Below, piece after piece: positions 43,369 through 52,433 of a stretch of 64,000 nt of DNA (positions are counted from its first letter, which is position 1; each line of letters starts with the position of its first letter). Source of the stretch: Flavobacterium sp. IMCC34852 (lineage in GTDB: Bacteria > Bacteroidota > Bacteroidia > Flavobacteriales > Flavobacteriaceae); assembly GCF_030643905.1 (NCBI RefSeq), contig NZ_CP121446.1, positions 2,834,001 through 2,898,000 on the forward strand, read 5' to 3'. The translations under genes were made by a program, and so were the position numbers. Below the pieces are notes generated by a model, which saw only the letters and a program-made list of their open reading frames with translations, had not been told where the DNA came from and did no database searches.

Positions 43369-45888
43369 ATGAAACAAATTCAAAAGTTTTATCCCCATTT
43401 ATTAGCCATTCTTGGTTTCATCTTAGTTTCTTTACTCTATTTTTATCCGGTTTTACAAGGCAAAAAAATATACCAACACGACATCGTGCAATACACCGGT
43501 ATGGCCAAAGAACAAAACGATTTCAGAGCCGAATATGACACCGAACCTTATTGGACCAACGCTTCCTTTGGAGGAATGCCAACCTATCAATCGGGAGCCA
43601 AATACCCGCATGATTATATTGGTAAACTTGATGATTTGTTGCGATTTTTACCCAGACCGGCTGATTATTTATTTCTTTATTTCTTAGGATTTTACGGATT
43701 GCTACTCACTTTGAGAATTAATCCGCTGAAAGCATTTTTCGGCGCTTTGGCTTTTGGATTATCGACTTATTTGATTGTAATTATCGGCGTCGGACACAAT
43801 GCTAAAGCGCATGCTATAGCCTATATGCCATTAGTCATCGCCGGATTTATATTGGTTTTTCGAAAGAAATATTTGCATGGCGGAATCTTAACGATGCTCG
43901 CCGTTGCCTTGGAAATTACGGCCAATCACTTCCAGATGACTTATTACTTGTTCTTGCTTTTAATAGTAATGAGCTTTTATTTTTTATACCGATTATACCA
44001 AGAAAAAGACCTCAAGGCCTTGCCTAAAATTATAGCCACTTTTCTAATTGCCGTGACTTTAGCCGTTGGTGCCAATGCAACCAGTTTAATGGCTACCAAA
44101 GAGTACGCCGATTTCAGTATCCGCGGTAAAAGCGAATTGACTACCAATCCTGATGGCTCCAAGAAAGAAGCGAACATCTCAATGGACAGAGAGTACATCA
44201 CAGAGTATAGTTATGGCGTAAGCGAAAGTTTGAATTTAATTGCGCCGAGACTTTTTGGCGGTGGCAACGGGCAGAAACTTTCAGAAGATTCACATGTCTA
44301 TAATTTTATGCTGGAATACGGCGCCCAACCCGAAGAAGCCAAAGAAATTACCGAAAGTTACGGAATAACTTATTGGGGAGATCAACCGCAAGTAGCCGCA
44401 CCGGCTTACATTGGCGCGATTGTTTTCTTCCTTTTTGTGTTGGCCCTATACCACGACAAACGCAAAATAAAATATGCGTTTCTCGCCGGAGCCATTTTTT
44501 CTTTACTGCTTTCTTGGGGTAAAAACTTCTCGCTGTTAACGGATTTCTTCATCGATTATGTGCCTGCTTATGACAAGTTCAGAGCGGTTTCTTCGATTCA
44601 GGTTATATTGGAATTGTGTATTCCGGTACTGGCCATCATGGGATTGCAATCGTTTTTTACCACTGATAAAGAAAAACAATGGCCAAGTTTATGGAAAACC
44701 GCCGCTACCAGTTTAGGATTAATTGTAGTGTTGTTTTTAGCGAAAGGCATGTTCAGTTTTGTTGGTGATATTGACAGCCAATTGGCACAAGCTTTACAAA
44801 GTCATCCCGATAAATCCTTTGGAACCGCCTTTTTAGAAGCGCTGAGAGAAGATCGAAAAGATTTGTATTCGGCCGATTTATTGCGTTCCGGTTTCTTAAT
44901 GTTGGTGACTTTTGGCGCACTTTACCTGTATACCAAAAACAAGTTGGCACAAAACACAGCGGTTATCATCATCGGCGTTTTTATGGTAGGCGATTTGTTT
45001 TTTGTGGATAAAAACTATGTAAGTAATGACGGAAAACAATTCAGAAGTGCCCGTGAAGTAGATGTACCATTCGAACCCACAGCAGCCGATTCACTGATTT
45101 TAGCAGACAAATCTATCTTTAGAGTTTACGAATTGGATGGTGGTTTACACAGTCCGAGATCCTCCTATTTCCACAAATCGGTTGGTGGTTACAGTGCCGT
45201 AAGACCAAGACGCTTCGAAGAAGTGTACACTCATTTGATTGAAAAAAGCATGAACACTTTGGGTGAAAATGTTGACCCAAAAACACTTTCCTTAACCAAA
45301 AGTATTCCGGTTTTGGATGTCTTTAATATCAAATATTTAATCATCGGTACCGAACAAGGCGATATTCCGGTTACGAATCCGTTCCACAATGGCAATGCTT
45401 GGTTTGTGAAGGAATTGAAATACGTTAATTCTGCTGATGAGGAATTAAAAACCTTAGGCAATTTGGACACCAAAAATGTCGCTATAATGAACAAAAAACC
45501 AGATGGTTTAGGAATTTATAAAATTGCCCCTAAGGCTAACAGAACGTTTACAACCGACAGCACAGCTTCCATCAAATTAGACGAATACAAACCCAATTAT
45601 TTGAAATATACTTCAAATAACAACCAAGATGGTTTCGCCGTGTTCTCCGAAATCTATTACAAAGACGGTTGGAAAGCAACTATTGACGGAAAAGAAACTC
45701 GAATTTACAAAGTTGATTATACTTTGAGAGGAATCGAAATCCCGAAAGGCAAACACAACATCGAATTCAAATTTGAACCGCAAGTCGTGAAAACCGGTAG
45801 CACTATCGCCCTATTCAGTTCGATTGGAATGTTGTTGGTGGTAATTGGCGTGGTTTATTTTGAACAAAAAGGCAAGAAAACTGAGTAA
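43369..45888 (+). CDS. YfhO family multi-spanning membrane protein
   Basis: An 839-residue protein with about a dozen hydrophobic helices in the first 560 residues and a soluble C-terminal region (about 580-800) before a final helix. The early segment GKKIYQHDIVQYTGMAKEQN and the C-terminal KDGWKATIDGKETRIYKVDY are typical of YfhO. YfhO proteins are GT-C-type glycosyltransferases implicated in sugar transfer to lipoteichoic acid or surface glycans in Firmicutes; the acceptor in this phylum is unknown. Its stop overlaps the next gene's start (TAATG). Together with the glycosyltransferase and flippase downstream it suggests surface glycan assembly. Confidence 0.88.
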   Translation: MKQIQKFYPHLLAILGFILVSLLYFYPVLQGKKIYQHDIVQYTGMAKEQNDFRAEYDTEPYWTNASFGGMPTYQSGAKYPHDYIGKLDDLLRFLPRPADYLFLYFLGFYGLLLTLRINPLKAFFGALAFGLSTYLIVIIGVGHNAKAHAIAYMPLVIAGFILVFRKKYLHGGILTMLAVALEITANHFQMTYYLFLLLIVMSFYFLYRLYQEKDLKALPKIIATFLIAVTLAVGANATSLMATKEYADFSIRGKSELTTNPDGSKKEANISMDREYITEYSYGVSESLNLIAPRLFGGGNGQKLSEDSHVYNFMLEYGAQPEEAKEITESYGITYWGDQPQVAAPAYIGAIVFFLFVLALYHDKRKIKYAFLAGAIFSLLLSWGKNFSLLTDFFIDYVPAYDKFRAVSSIQVILELCIPVLAIMGLQSFFTTDKEKQWPSLWKTAATSLGLIVVLFLAKGMFSFVGDIDSQLAQALQSHPDKSFGTAFLEALREDRKDLYSADLLRSGFLMLVTFGALYLYTKNKLAQNTAVIIIGVFMVGDLFFVDKNYVSNDGKQFRSAREVDVPFEPTAADSLILADKSIFRVYELDGGLHSPRSSYFHKSVGGYSAVRPRRFEEVYTHLIEKSMNTLGENVDPKTLSLTKSIPVLDVFNIKYLIIGTEQGDIPVTNPFHNGNAWFVKELKYVNSADEELKTLGNLDTKNVAIMNKKPDGLGIYKIAPKANRTFTTDSTASIKLDEYKPNYLKYTSNNNQDGFAVFSEIYYKDGWKATIDGKETRIYKVDYTLRGIEIPKGKHNIEFKFEPQVVKTGSTIALFSSIGMLLVVIGVVYFEQKGKKTE

Positions 45889-47174
45889 TGTCTGAACCCA
45901 AAAAACTCCTAATCATCACTTATTATTGGCCACCGGCCGGTGGACCGGGCGTACAGCGTTGGTTAAAGTTTGTCAAGTATTTGCCGGAGTTCAACGTTCA
46001 GCCGATTGTGTATGTTCCTGAAAATCCAACGTATCCTATTATTGATAACGGTTTGCAAAGCGAGGTTTCGGAAAAAGCGATTATCCTGAAAAACAAAATC
46101 TTTGAACCTTACGGTTTGGCTTCGTTTTTTAGCAAAAACAAAACCAAAAAAATCAGTTCAGGCATTATTCCCAATCAAAAAAAACAATCGTTTTTAGAGA
46201 AAACTTTGCTTTGGGTACGCGGCAATATTTTTATCCCTGATGCACGGTTTCTTTGGGTCAAACCTTCGGTGAAATATTTGACTAAATATATTCAGGAAAA
46301 CAATATTGACACGATTGTAACTTCAGGTCCGCCACATAGTTTGCACTTGATTGGTTTGCAATTAAAGAAAGATTTAGGCGTGAAATGGTTTGCCGATTTC
46401 CGCGATCCTTGGACGACTATTGGTTACCACAAAGCGTTGAAATTATCTTCTTCTGCCGAGAAAAAACACAAAGTATTAGAGAAAGAAGTTTTAACCTCAG
46501 CCGATACCATAATCGTAACGAGTAAAACCACCAAAACCGAATTTGAAGCGATTACATCCAAACCAATTGAAGTGATTACGAATGGTTACGATATCGAAAA
46601 AATCTCCAAACAACCTTTGGATGCGAAATTCACGTTGGCCCATATCGGTTCGTTTCTGTCGGAAAGAAATCCGAGAATCCTTTGGAAAGCCTTAAAAGAA
46701 TTGACCAAAGAAAACAAAGACTTTAAAAACGATTTTCAACTCAAGCTAATCGGCGCCGTAAGTCAAGAAGTTTTAGATACGATTTCTGAATTCAAACTCA
46801 ATGATTATGTATTGAATTTAGGTTACGTTTCTCACCAAGAAGCCGTTGAACACCAAAGGAAATCGCAGGTTTTATTGCTCATCGAAATCAATTCCGAAGA
46901 CACCAAAAGCATCATCCCCGGAAAATTATTTGAATACATGGTTTCCGAAAGACCGATTATTGCGATTGGTCCGGAAAGTTCTGATTTTGCCGAAATCATC
47001 ACTTCAACCAACACCGGCGTTTTCTTTACTTATGACGAAAAGGGAAAACTAAAAGCGCTACTTTTGAAATACTATCAGGAATACCAAAAGCAAAATTTAA
47101 AGGTTCACGCCGTTGGTTTGCAACAATATTCCAGAAAAAGTTTAACAGAGCAATTGTCTAAATTAATTTCGTAA
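45888..47174 (+). CDS. Glycosyltransferase, GT4-like
   Basis: A 428-residue GT-B fold glycosyltransferase. The N-terminal domain begins LLIITYYWPPAGGPGVQRWL, the acceptor-side glycine loop of GT4 enzymes. The C-terminal domain has IAHIGSFLSERNP-like (here LAHIGSFLSE) and IIPGKLFEYMVSERPIIAIG with the E-x-x-x-x-x-x-E-type donor helix. Donor sugar not determined. No signal peptide or membrane helix is seen, so it acts at the cytoplasmic face. It is coupled to the YfhO gene upstream by TAATG; a flippase gene follows 30 nt downstream. Confidence 0.88.
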   Translation: MSEPKKLLIITYYWPPAGGPGVQRWLKFVKYLPEFNVQPIVYVPENPTYPIIDNGLQSEVSEKAIILKNKIFEPYGLASFFSKNKTKKISSGIIPNQKKQSFLEKTLLWVRGNIFIPDARFLWVKPSVKYLTKYIQENNIDTIVTSGPPHSLHLIGLQLKKDLGVKWFADFRDPWTTIGYHKALKLSSSAEKKHKVLEKEVLTSADTIIVTSKTTKTEFEAITSKPIEVITNGYDIEKISKQPLDAKFTLAHIGSFLSERNPRILWKALKELTKENKDFKNDFQLKLIGAVSQEVLDTISEFKLNDYVLNLGYVSHQEAVEHQRKSQVLLLIEINSEDTKSIIPGKLFEYMVSERPIIAIGPESSDFAEIITSTNTGVFFTYDEKGKLKALLLKYYQEYQKQNLKVHAVGLQQYSRKSLTEQLSKLIS

Positions 47175-47204
47175 TTCATAATTCCTAATTCGTAATTTCA
47201 AAAA

Positions 47205-48671
47205 ATGGGCATCGTCGTCAACCAATCCATCAAAAACACCATTATAACCTATATCGGGTTTGCGATTGGCGCGGCGAATACTTTGTTTATGTATCCGCAT
47301 TTTTTGGGCGAGAAGTTTTATGGTTTAACCGGTTATATCTTGTCGTCAGCGAATATTATTTTTCCGTTGATGGCTTTTGGTGTTCACAACACCTTGGTCA
47401 AATTCTTCACCCAATACAAAACCGAAAAAGAAAAAAGCGAGTTCCTAACCTTTGTAATGATTCTACCGTTATTGGTACTCATTCCGTTAGGGCTTATCGG
47501 AACAATTTTCTACACCGATATCGCTTCATTTTTATCCCGAGAAAATCCTATCATCTCCGACTTCACTTGGCAAATTCCGGTGATTGGTTTGTGCATGGGG
47601 TATTTTGAAATTTTTTATGCTTGGGTAAAAGTCCATATGCAATCGGTGTTCGGGAGTTTTGTGAAAGAGGTTTTACTTCGGGTTTTTATTAGCATTTTTC
47701 TTTTCGCCGTTTATTTCGGTACCATTTCGGCCGAGACTTTTGTCGATATTTTGATGGGCATTTATTTGCTGACTACTTTAGTGATGTTGTTTTATGCCAA
47801 TAAAGTACAGTCGATTCAATTCTCGTTTAAAATACCACACAATGTCAAAGCGGTGCTAACTTATTCGTTGTTCATCATTCTATCGGGAAGTATCGCTAAT
47901 ATGTTGCTCGACATCGACAAAACCATGATTGCACAATACATCAAGATTGAAAACATTGCCTACTATTCGGTGGCGATTTTTATTGCAACAGTGATTTCGG
48001 TTCCCAGTCGAGCCATGCACCAAATCACCTATCCGATTACGGCCAAATTAATGACCGAAGGCAAACACGACGAACTGAACGACTTGTATAAAAAGACTTC
48101 CATTTCGCTGCAAATCGTCGGCGGATTGGTTTTGGTTGGCATTCTGGTCAATATTAACCAGCTGTATTTACTTTTACCCGAAAACTACCGCGGCGGTGTT
48201 TTTGTGGTTTTTGTCATTGGTATTTCTAAATACTTCGATTTGATTTTGGGCAACAACAATGCGATTATTTTCAACTCCAAATATTATAAAGCGGTTTTAT
48301 TTTTAGGATTGTTTTTAGCGGTTTTAGCCATTTCTTTAAACGATTATTTCATTCCGATTTATGGCATCAACGGTGCGGCGATTGCGACACTCATTTCGAT
48401 TACGTTGTATAGTTTGGCCAAATTGCTTTTTGTGGTTTTAAAAATGAATCTTTATCCGTTTACATTAAAAAATATTTACGCTTTAATGATTGGATTGATT
48501 TGCTTCTTCGCCTTTTACTACTGGGATTTTCCTTTTCATCCGATAGTGAATATTGGTTTCAAATCGGTTTTGGTTTCTTTGGTTTATGTTGGGCTGACCT
48601 ACAAAGCCAATCTTTCGGAAGAAATAAATAATGTAATTCTGAATGTGCTCAAAAAAATAAAAATCCAATAA
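47205..48671 (+). CDS. Polysaccharide/lipid flippase, Wzx-like (MOP superfamily)
   Basis: A 488-residue integral membrane protein with 12-14 hydrophobic helices, starting with NTIITYIGFAIGAANTLFMY. The pattern and length fit Wzx/RfbX or MurJ-like MOP flippases that turn lipid-linked sugars across the inner membrane. The segment LLDIDKTMIAQYIKIENIAYYSVA is characteristic of Wzx-type proteins. It follows the GT4 gene, so a lipid-linked glycan is the expected cargo. No Wzy polymerase gene is in view. Confidence 0.85.
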   Translation: MGIVVNQSIKNTIITYIGFAIGAANTLFMYPHFLGEKFYGLTGYILSSANIIFPLMAFGVHNTLVKFFTQYKTEKEKSEFLTFVMILPLLVLIPLGLIGTIFYTDIASFLSRENPIISDFTWQIPVIGLCMGYFEIFYAWVKVHMQSVFGSFVKEVLLRVFISIFLFAVYFGTISAETFVDILMGIYLLTTLVMLFYANKVQSIQFSFKIPHNVKAVLTYSLFIILSGSIANMLLDIDKTMIAQYIKIENIAYYSVAIFIATVISVPSRAMHQITYPITAKLMTEGKHDELNDLYKKTSISLQIVGGLVLVGILVNINQLYLLLPENYRGGVFVVFVIGISKYFDLILGNNNAIIFNSKYYKAVLFLGLFLAVLAISLNDYFIPIYGINGAAIATLISITLYSLAKLLFVVLKMNLYPFTLKNIYALMIGLICFFAFYYWDFPFHPIVNIGFKSVLVSLVYVGLTYKANLSEEINNVILNVLKKIKIQ

Positions 48672-48745
48672 TCTTCCTCTAAATGTAAACTAGCCGACAA
48701 TTGGTATCATCAGTTATTTTGAACTTTGATTAAAATTGAAACGCT

Positions 48746-49162
48746 ATGAAAACAATTCTTTCCCTTTTTACCCTATTATTACTTTTTACTTCGTGTGAAG
48801 TCGAAGGCGAACTAACCCGCGATATAGTTGAAGAAGAAGTCAGCAATGAGGCAGTTTTGCGCTCTACCGGAACTTTCAATCCAACCGGTGGAATATCAGG
48901 CAGCGGAACGGTAAAAATTTACCAATTGGGCAACGCTTACACTTTAAAATTAGAAAACTATTCCATTTCAGCCGGGCCGGATTTAAAAGTCTATTTATCC
49001 AAAGCAGATTCGCCGTCTGACTTTGTCAACTTAGGCAATGTCAATCCGGATGTGACTTATTCAATACCACAGCAGGTAAACCTTGCCGATTATCCTTATG
49101 TTTTAATTCATTGCCAGCAATACAACCATTTGTTTGCAATTGCGGCTTTACAATCTAATTAA
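48746..49162 (+). CDS. DM13-domain lipoprotein
   Basis: A 138-residue protein with a lipoprotein signal (LLLFTSCEVEG, Cys at about 17). The mature part has a DM13 domain: GTFNPTGGISGSGTVKIYQL, AYTLKLENYSISAGPDLKVY and the closing YVLIHCQQYNHLFAIAAL. DM13 domains are proposed electron-transfer or redox modules related to DOMON; the Cys in IHCQQY is the usual position. Transcription begins its own unit 74 nt after the flippase gene. The downstream barrel-like gene starts directly after the stop. Confidence 0.8.
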   Translation: MKTILSLFTLLLLFTSCEVEGELTRDIVEEEVSNEAVLRSTGTFNPTGGISGSGTVKIYQLGNAYTLKLENYSISAGPDLKVYLSKADSPSDFVNLGNVNPDVTYSIPQQVNLADYPYVLIHCQQYNHLFAIAALQSN

Positions 49163-50068
49163 ATGACTATGAAAAAGATTGTTTTTATTAGTTGGATATC
49201 GATAATCGGGTGTTCAACTGTTTACGCTCAAGGTTGTAGTGATGCCGGGGTTTGTTCTATTGGCAATAGTTTTGACAAAGAAAACTCAAACAAAAATCTA
49301 ATCGAAACCGGAAGCATTTACGGCGTTGGCGAAGCTGATGTAACTTACATTTCATCCTATGTAACTTATTCGAGAGCATTTGGTGAAAAATGGGCGTTGA
49401 GTGCTAAGTTTACTTATTCTGTAGCCGATGGCAGTTTTGGTCAACGCGGACAATTTGGCGATGCTTATTTAATCAGCAATTACAAATTCGCCGAAAAAGA
49501 CCAAAAGCAATGGAGCATTTTATCCGGATTCAAGTTTCCGTTTACGACTGCTAATGCTAAAATCAACGGCTATTCTTTGCCTTTAGATTATCAGGCGAGC
49601 TTGGGTACATTCGATTTGATTTTGGCCGCCAATTATAAATATTCGCAATGGGATTTTAATTTTGGTTTTCAAATTCCGGTTTTCAATAATAACAAAAACT
49701 CTTATTTCGCCGAATACAGTGGTACCGATGATTTCCCGTCAACCAATTTATTCGAGAGAAAATCAGACGCTTTGTTCCGCACGACTTATACTTATCAAAC
49801 GCCAAATAAAAAATTTACTTTCAAACCGAATATGTTGTTCTTATACCATTTGGGTGAAGACAGTTATGAAAATATTTTCAGCCAACGCGAAACCATCAAA
49901 GGTTCGGATGGTTTGACTATTAACGGCAATTTGATAACCAGTTACACGCTCAATTCAAAAAGCAGTTTAGAACTTTCTTTGGCAACGCCTTTTGTAGTGC
50001 GCGATATTCGTCCCGATGGATTGACAAGAGCTTTTACGGCGGGATTAATTTATAAAGTATCTTTTTAA
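49163..50068 (+). CDS. Hypothetical outer-membrane barrel-like protein
   Basis: A 301-residue protein with a signal peptide (about 1-23, ending VYAQ). The mature part begins GCSDAGVCSIGNSF and then shows many alternating beta-strands (ALSAKFTYSVADGSFGQRGQ, YLISNYKFAEKDQKQWSILS), ending GLIYKVSF with a terminal aromatic, as expected of an outer-membrane barrel. No base separates it from the DM13 stop, so the pair is coupled and may act together in redox or metal traffic; this is inference from order alone. Confidence 0.65.
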   Translation: MTMKKIVFISWISIIGCSTVYAQGCSDAGVCSIGNSFDKENSNKNLIETGSIYGVGEADVTYISSYVTYSRAFGEKWALSAKFTYSVADGSFGQRGQFGDAYLISNYKFAEKDQKQWSILSGFKFPFTTANAKINGYSLPLDYQASLGTFDLILAANYKYSQWDFNFGFQIPVFNNNKNSYFAEYSGTDDFPSTNLFERKSDALFRTTYTYQTPNKKFTFKPNMLFLYHLGEDSYENIFSQRETIKGSDGLTINGNLITSYTLNSKSSLELSLATPFVVRDIRPDGLTRAFTAGLIYKVSF

Positions 50069-50147
50069 GATGATAAGTTACCGAGATTTTTAGGTTTCCT
50101 ATTTGATGCTTTCGACAAAATGATTACTTTTAGTATCATTTTTGTTT

Positions 50148-50534
50148 ATGTCTCTGCTTAAAAAAATCATCTTGGGTTTGTTCCTTTCGTCATTCATAGG
50201 TTATTTGGAATGGGGAAAAGAAAGCGAATTCATCGCCGAAATCGAATACGATTTGTTGCTCAAAATGGGTGATACACCCGAAGCCTTTTTACATCCGTTC
50301 ATCCTTTTGCCATTATTGGGACAAATTGTTTTACTGCTTTCATTTTTGGTACCTAAGCCAAAATTTTGGGTGGTACTCTTGGCTTCAACCGGAATCGCTT
50401 TGCTATTTCTGATGCTGCTCTTTATAGGGTTGCTCGATTGGAATCCGAAAATAACCTTGTTCACCTTGCCCTTTTTAGTGTTTTACAGCTTTCTCATTAC
50501 CCGAAGAAAAAGCTTAACTTTGGTTAAATCCTAA
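50148..50534 (+). CDS. Hypothetical membrane protein
   Basis: About 128 residues from the ATG at 50148, with four hydrophobic segments (about 3-18, 45-64, 70-95, 100-118) linked by short polar loops. No family recognised. An in-frame TTG at 50142 adds two residues. A 46-residue ORF starts five bases after its stop. Confidence 0.6.
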   Translation: MSLLKKIILGLFLSSFIGYLEWGKESEFIAEIEYDLLLKMGDTPEAFLHPFILLPLLGQIVLLLSFLVPKPKFWVVLLASTGIALLFLMLLFIGLLDWNPKITLFTLPFLVFYSFLITRRKSLTLVKS

Positions 50535-50539
50535 AACAA

Positions 50540-50680
50540 ATGAACTACTATTGGTATAGTATAGGCTTGACAATTGGCTATTATTACGCCCAAAAAATCG
50601 GTCGTGAAGCTGTGGTTAAAATCAATAAATACCAAACCGAAAAAGAAAAAGAAAAAGAAAATCAAAACCAATACCCATGA
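50540..50680 (+). CDS. 46-residue small protein, coupled to the YciI gene
   Basis: A small ORF with ATG at 50540 and TGA at 50678-50680. It encodes MNYYWYSIGLTIGYYYAQKI followed by a basic/acidic tail (KYQTEKEKEKEKENQ type). The first 20 residues are aromatic and hydrophobic, enough for one membrane helix; the tail is Lys/Glu. The ATGA junction overlaps the YciI start by four bases, a classic coupling signal. Its spacing and overlap make it more than a chance ORF, but the function is unknown. Confidence 0.55.
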   Translation: MNYYWYSIGLTIGYYYAQKIGREAVVKINKYQTEKEKEKENQNQYP

Positions 50681-51129
50681 AAAATATCACCTTTATCCTT
50701 TTATTGTTGTCCGCCTTAGGCTTTGCCCAAGAAAGCAATCCGGACTATGATGAGCAACTAGCCAAATCACTCAATGCCGATGAGTATGGCATGAAAACCT
50801 ATGTGTTTTGCATTTTGAAAACCGGGAGCAATACAACCGCAACCAAAGAAGAGCGGGCCCAACTTTTCGAAGGTCACATGGCCAACATCAACAAACTGGC
50901 CGACGAAGGCAAACTGGTCGTGGCCGGACCATTCATGAAAAACGACAAAAATTACCGTGGCATTTTTATATTCAACGTCAGTACACTAGAAGCTGCCAAC
51001 GCTTTGGTCGAATCTGATCCGGCGGTAAAAGCCAAAATTTTTGAAGCTGAAATGACGGTTTGGTATTGCAGTGCTGCTTTACAACAAGTCAATGAACTGC
51101 ACAACAAAGTCGCTAAGAAAAAAATGTAG
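50677..51129 (+). CDS. YciI-like protein with signal peptide
   Basis: A 150-residue protein: a signal peptide (1-18, ending GFAQ) followed by a YciI-like dimeric alpha/beta-barrel. The core segments are KTYVFCILKTGSNT, EERAQLFEGHMANINKLADEGKL, VVAGPFM and a closing GIFIFNVSTLEAANALVESDPA, with the family His in GHMAN. YciI relatives are usually cytoplasmic; an exported form is less usual. The ATG overlaps the preceding small ORF. A VOC-family gene follows three bases after the stop. Confidence 0.8.
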   Translation: MKNITFILLLLSALGFAQESNPDYDEQLAKSLNADEYGMKTYVFCILKTGSNTTATKEERAQLFEGHMANINKLADEGKLVVAGPFMKNDKNYRGIFIFNVSTLEAANALVESDPAVKAKIFEAEMTVWYCSAALQQVNELHNKVAKKKM

Positions 51130-51132
51130 TTC

Positions 51133-51516
51133 ATGCTCAACAAAGTCCACCACATTGCCATCATCTGTTCGAATTATGAGCTTTCTAAAAAATTTTATAC
51201 CGAAATTCTGGGCTTGCAAATCATTCAGGAAGTGTATCGCGAAGAACGACAATCCTTCAAATTAGACCTTTCGCTTAACGGTAATTATATAATCGAATTG
51301 TTTTCGTTTCCCAATCCGCCCAAAAGGATTTCAAGACCGGAAGCTACAGGTTTGCGCCATTTGGCTTTTGAAGTAGATAATATTGAAACCGTCGTAGATC
51401 ATTTGGCACAATACAACATCATCGCCGAGACTATTCGAATAGATGAATACACTGGAAAAAGATTCACTTTCATTAGCGATCCCGATGGCTTACCGATAGA
51501 ATTTTATGAGCGATAA
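51133..51516 (+). CDS. VOC (glyoxalase-fold) protein, GloA2/YwbC-like
   Basis: A 127-residue single VOC domain with two beta-alpha-beta-beta-beta modules. The metal ligands expected are His7-8 (VHHIAIICSNY), Glu near 56 (YIIELFSFP), His in GLRHLAFEVD and Glu in GLPIEFYE. The sequence resembles small VOC proteins of the gloA2/SMU1112c type, whose substrate is uncertain. It is probably co-transcribed with the YciI gene upstream. Cytoplasmic. Confidence 0.85.
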   Translation: MLNKVHHIAIICSNYELSKKFYTEILGLQIIQEVYREERQSFKLDLSLNGNYIIELFSFPNPPKRISRPEATGLRHLAFEVDNIETVVDHLAQYNIIAETIRIDEYTGKRFTFISDPDGLPIEFYER

Positions 51517-51572
51517 GTTTTTCAAAAGAGACTTTCCTTAACTTTACTATCCTCAAAAAAACTCATTAAACT

Positions 51573-52418
51573 ATGATAAGACTAACATTCAGCATTGATA
51601 TCAATGCTTCTAAAGAGAAAGTTTGGTATTCACTTTGGGATGAAGAAAACTACGAAGCCTGGGTCAGCGCATTCTGCGAAGGTTCTTATGCGATTTCGGA
51701 TTGGAACCAAGGCAGTAAAATTTATTTTTTAGACCAAAATGGCAGCGGAATGAATTCGGAGATTGCCCTCAACAAACCTTTTGAAACCATGCTATTCCGT
51801 CATTTAGGCGAATTAAAAGAATATGTCGAACAACCCGCAACGGAGACAACCAAAGCTTGGTCAGGCGCCGAAGAGCGGTATGATTTAAATGAAAGCAATG
51901 GCATAACAACTGTCACTGTAACCATAGATTTGGTCGAAAAATATTTAGATTACTTTAAGGAGACTTTCCCGATAGCTCTAGAAAAACTAAAAGCCATAGC
52001 CGAAAGTGATACCAAAACCATCACAGTAAAAACAACCCTTGACGTTTCATTAGAAGAAGTTTGGAACAAATTCACCCAACCGGAACATATAGTAAACTGG
52101 AATTTCGCTTCTGAAGATTGGCATTGTCCCAAAGCAGAAAATCATTTGGATGTCGGGAAAAATTTCACTTTTACCATGGCTTCCAAAGACGGCGAAATGA
52201 GTTTTGATTTTGTCGGAACTTACCAAGAAGTAATTCCGAGGAAAAAATTGGTTTACCAAATTGCTGACGGGAGAAAAGTAACGGTACAATTCGATATTAT
52301 GGATGAACAAGTTATCCTAACAGAAAATTTCGAACCGGAAAATATTCATTCGGTAGCACTCCAACGCGAAGGTTGGCAATCGATTTTAAACAATTTTAAA
52401 AAATATACAAATCAATAA
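51573..52418 (+). CDS. Double AHSA1/SRPBCC-domain protein
   Basis: A 281-residue protein with two START-like AHSA1 domains. The first (1-145) opens IRLTFSIDINASKEKVWYSLW; the second (about 148-281) opens ITVKTTLDVSLEEVWNKFTQPEHIVNWNFA, the signature of the AHSA1 fold, and ends in LQREGWQSILNNFKKY. These domains bind hydrophobic ligands; function in this family is unknown. It lies between two VOC-fold genes. Confidence 0.85.
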   Translation: MIRLTFSIDINASKEKVWYSLWDEENYEAWVSAFCEGSYAISDWNQGSKIYFLDQNGSGMNSEIALNKPFETMLFRHLGELKEYVEQPATETTKAWSGAEERYDLNESNGITTVTVTIDLVEKYLDYFKETFPIALEKLKAIAESDTKTITVKTTLDVSLEEVWNKFTQPEHIVNWNFASEDWHCPKAENHLDVGKNFTFTMASKDGEMSFDFVGTYQEVIPRKKLVYQIADGRKVTVQFDIMDEQVILTENFEPENIHSVALQREGWQSILNNFKKYTNQ

Positions 52419-52433
52419 AAACAAGCATCAATC

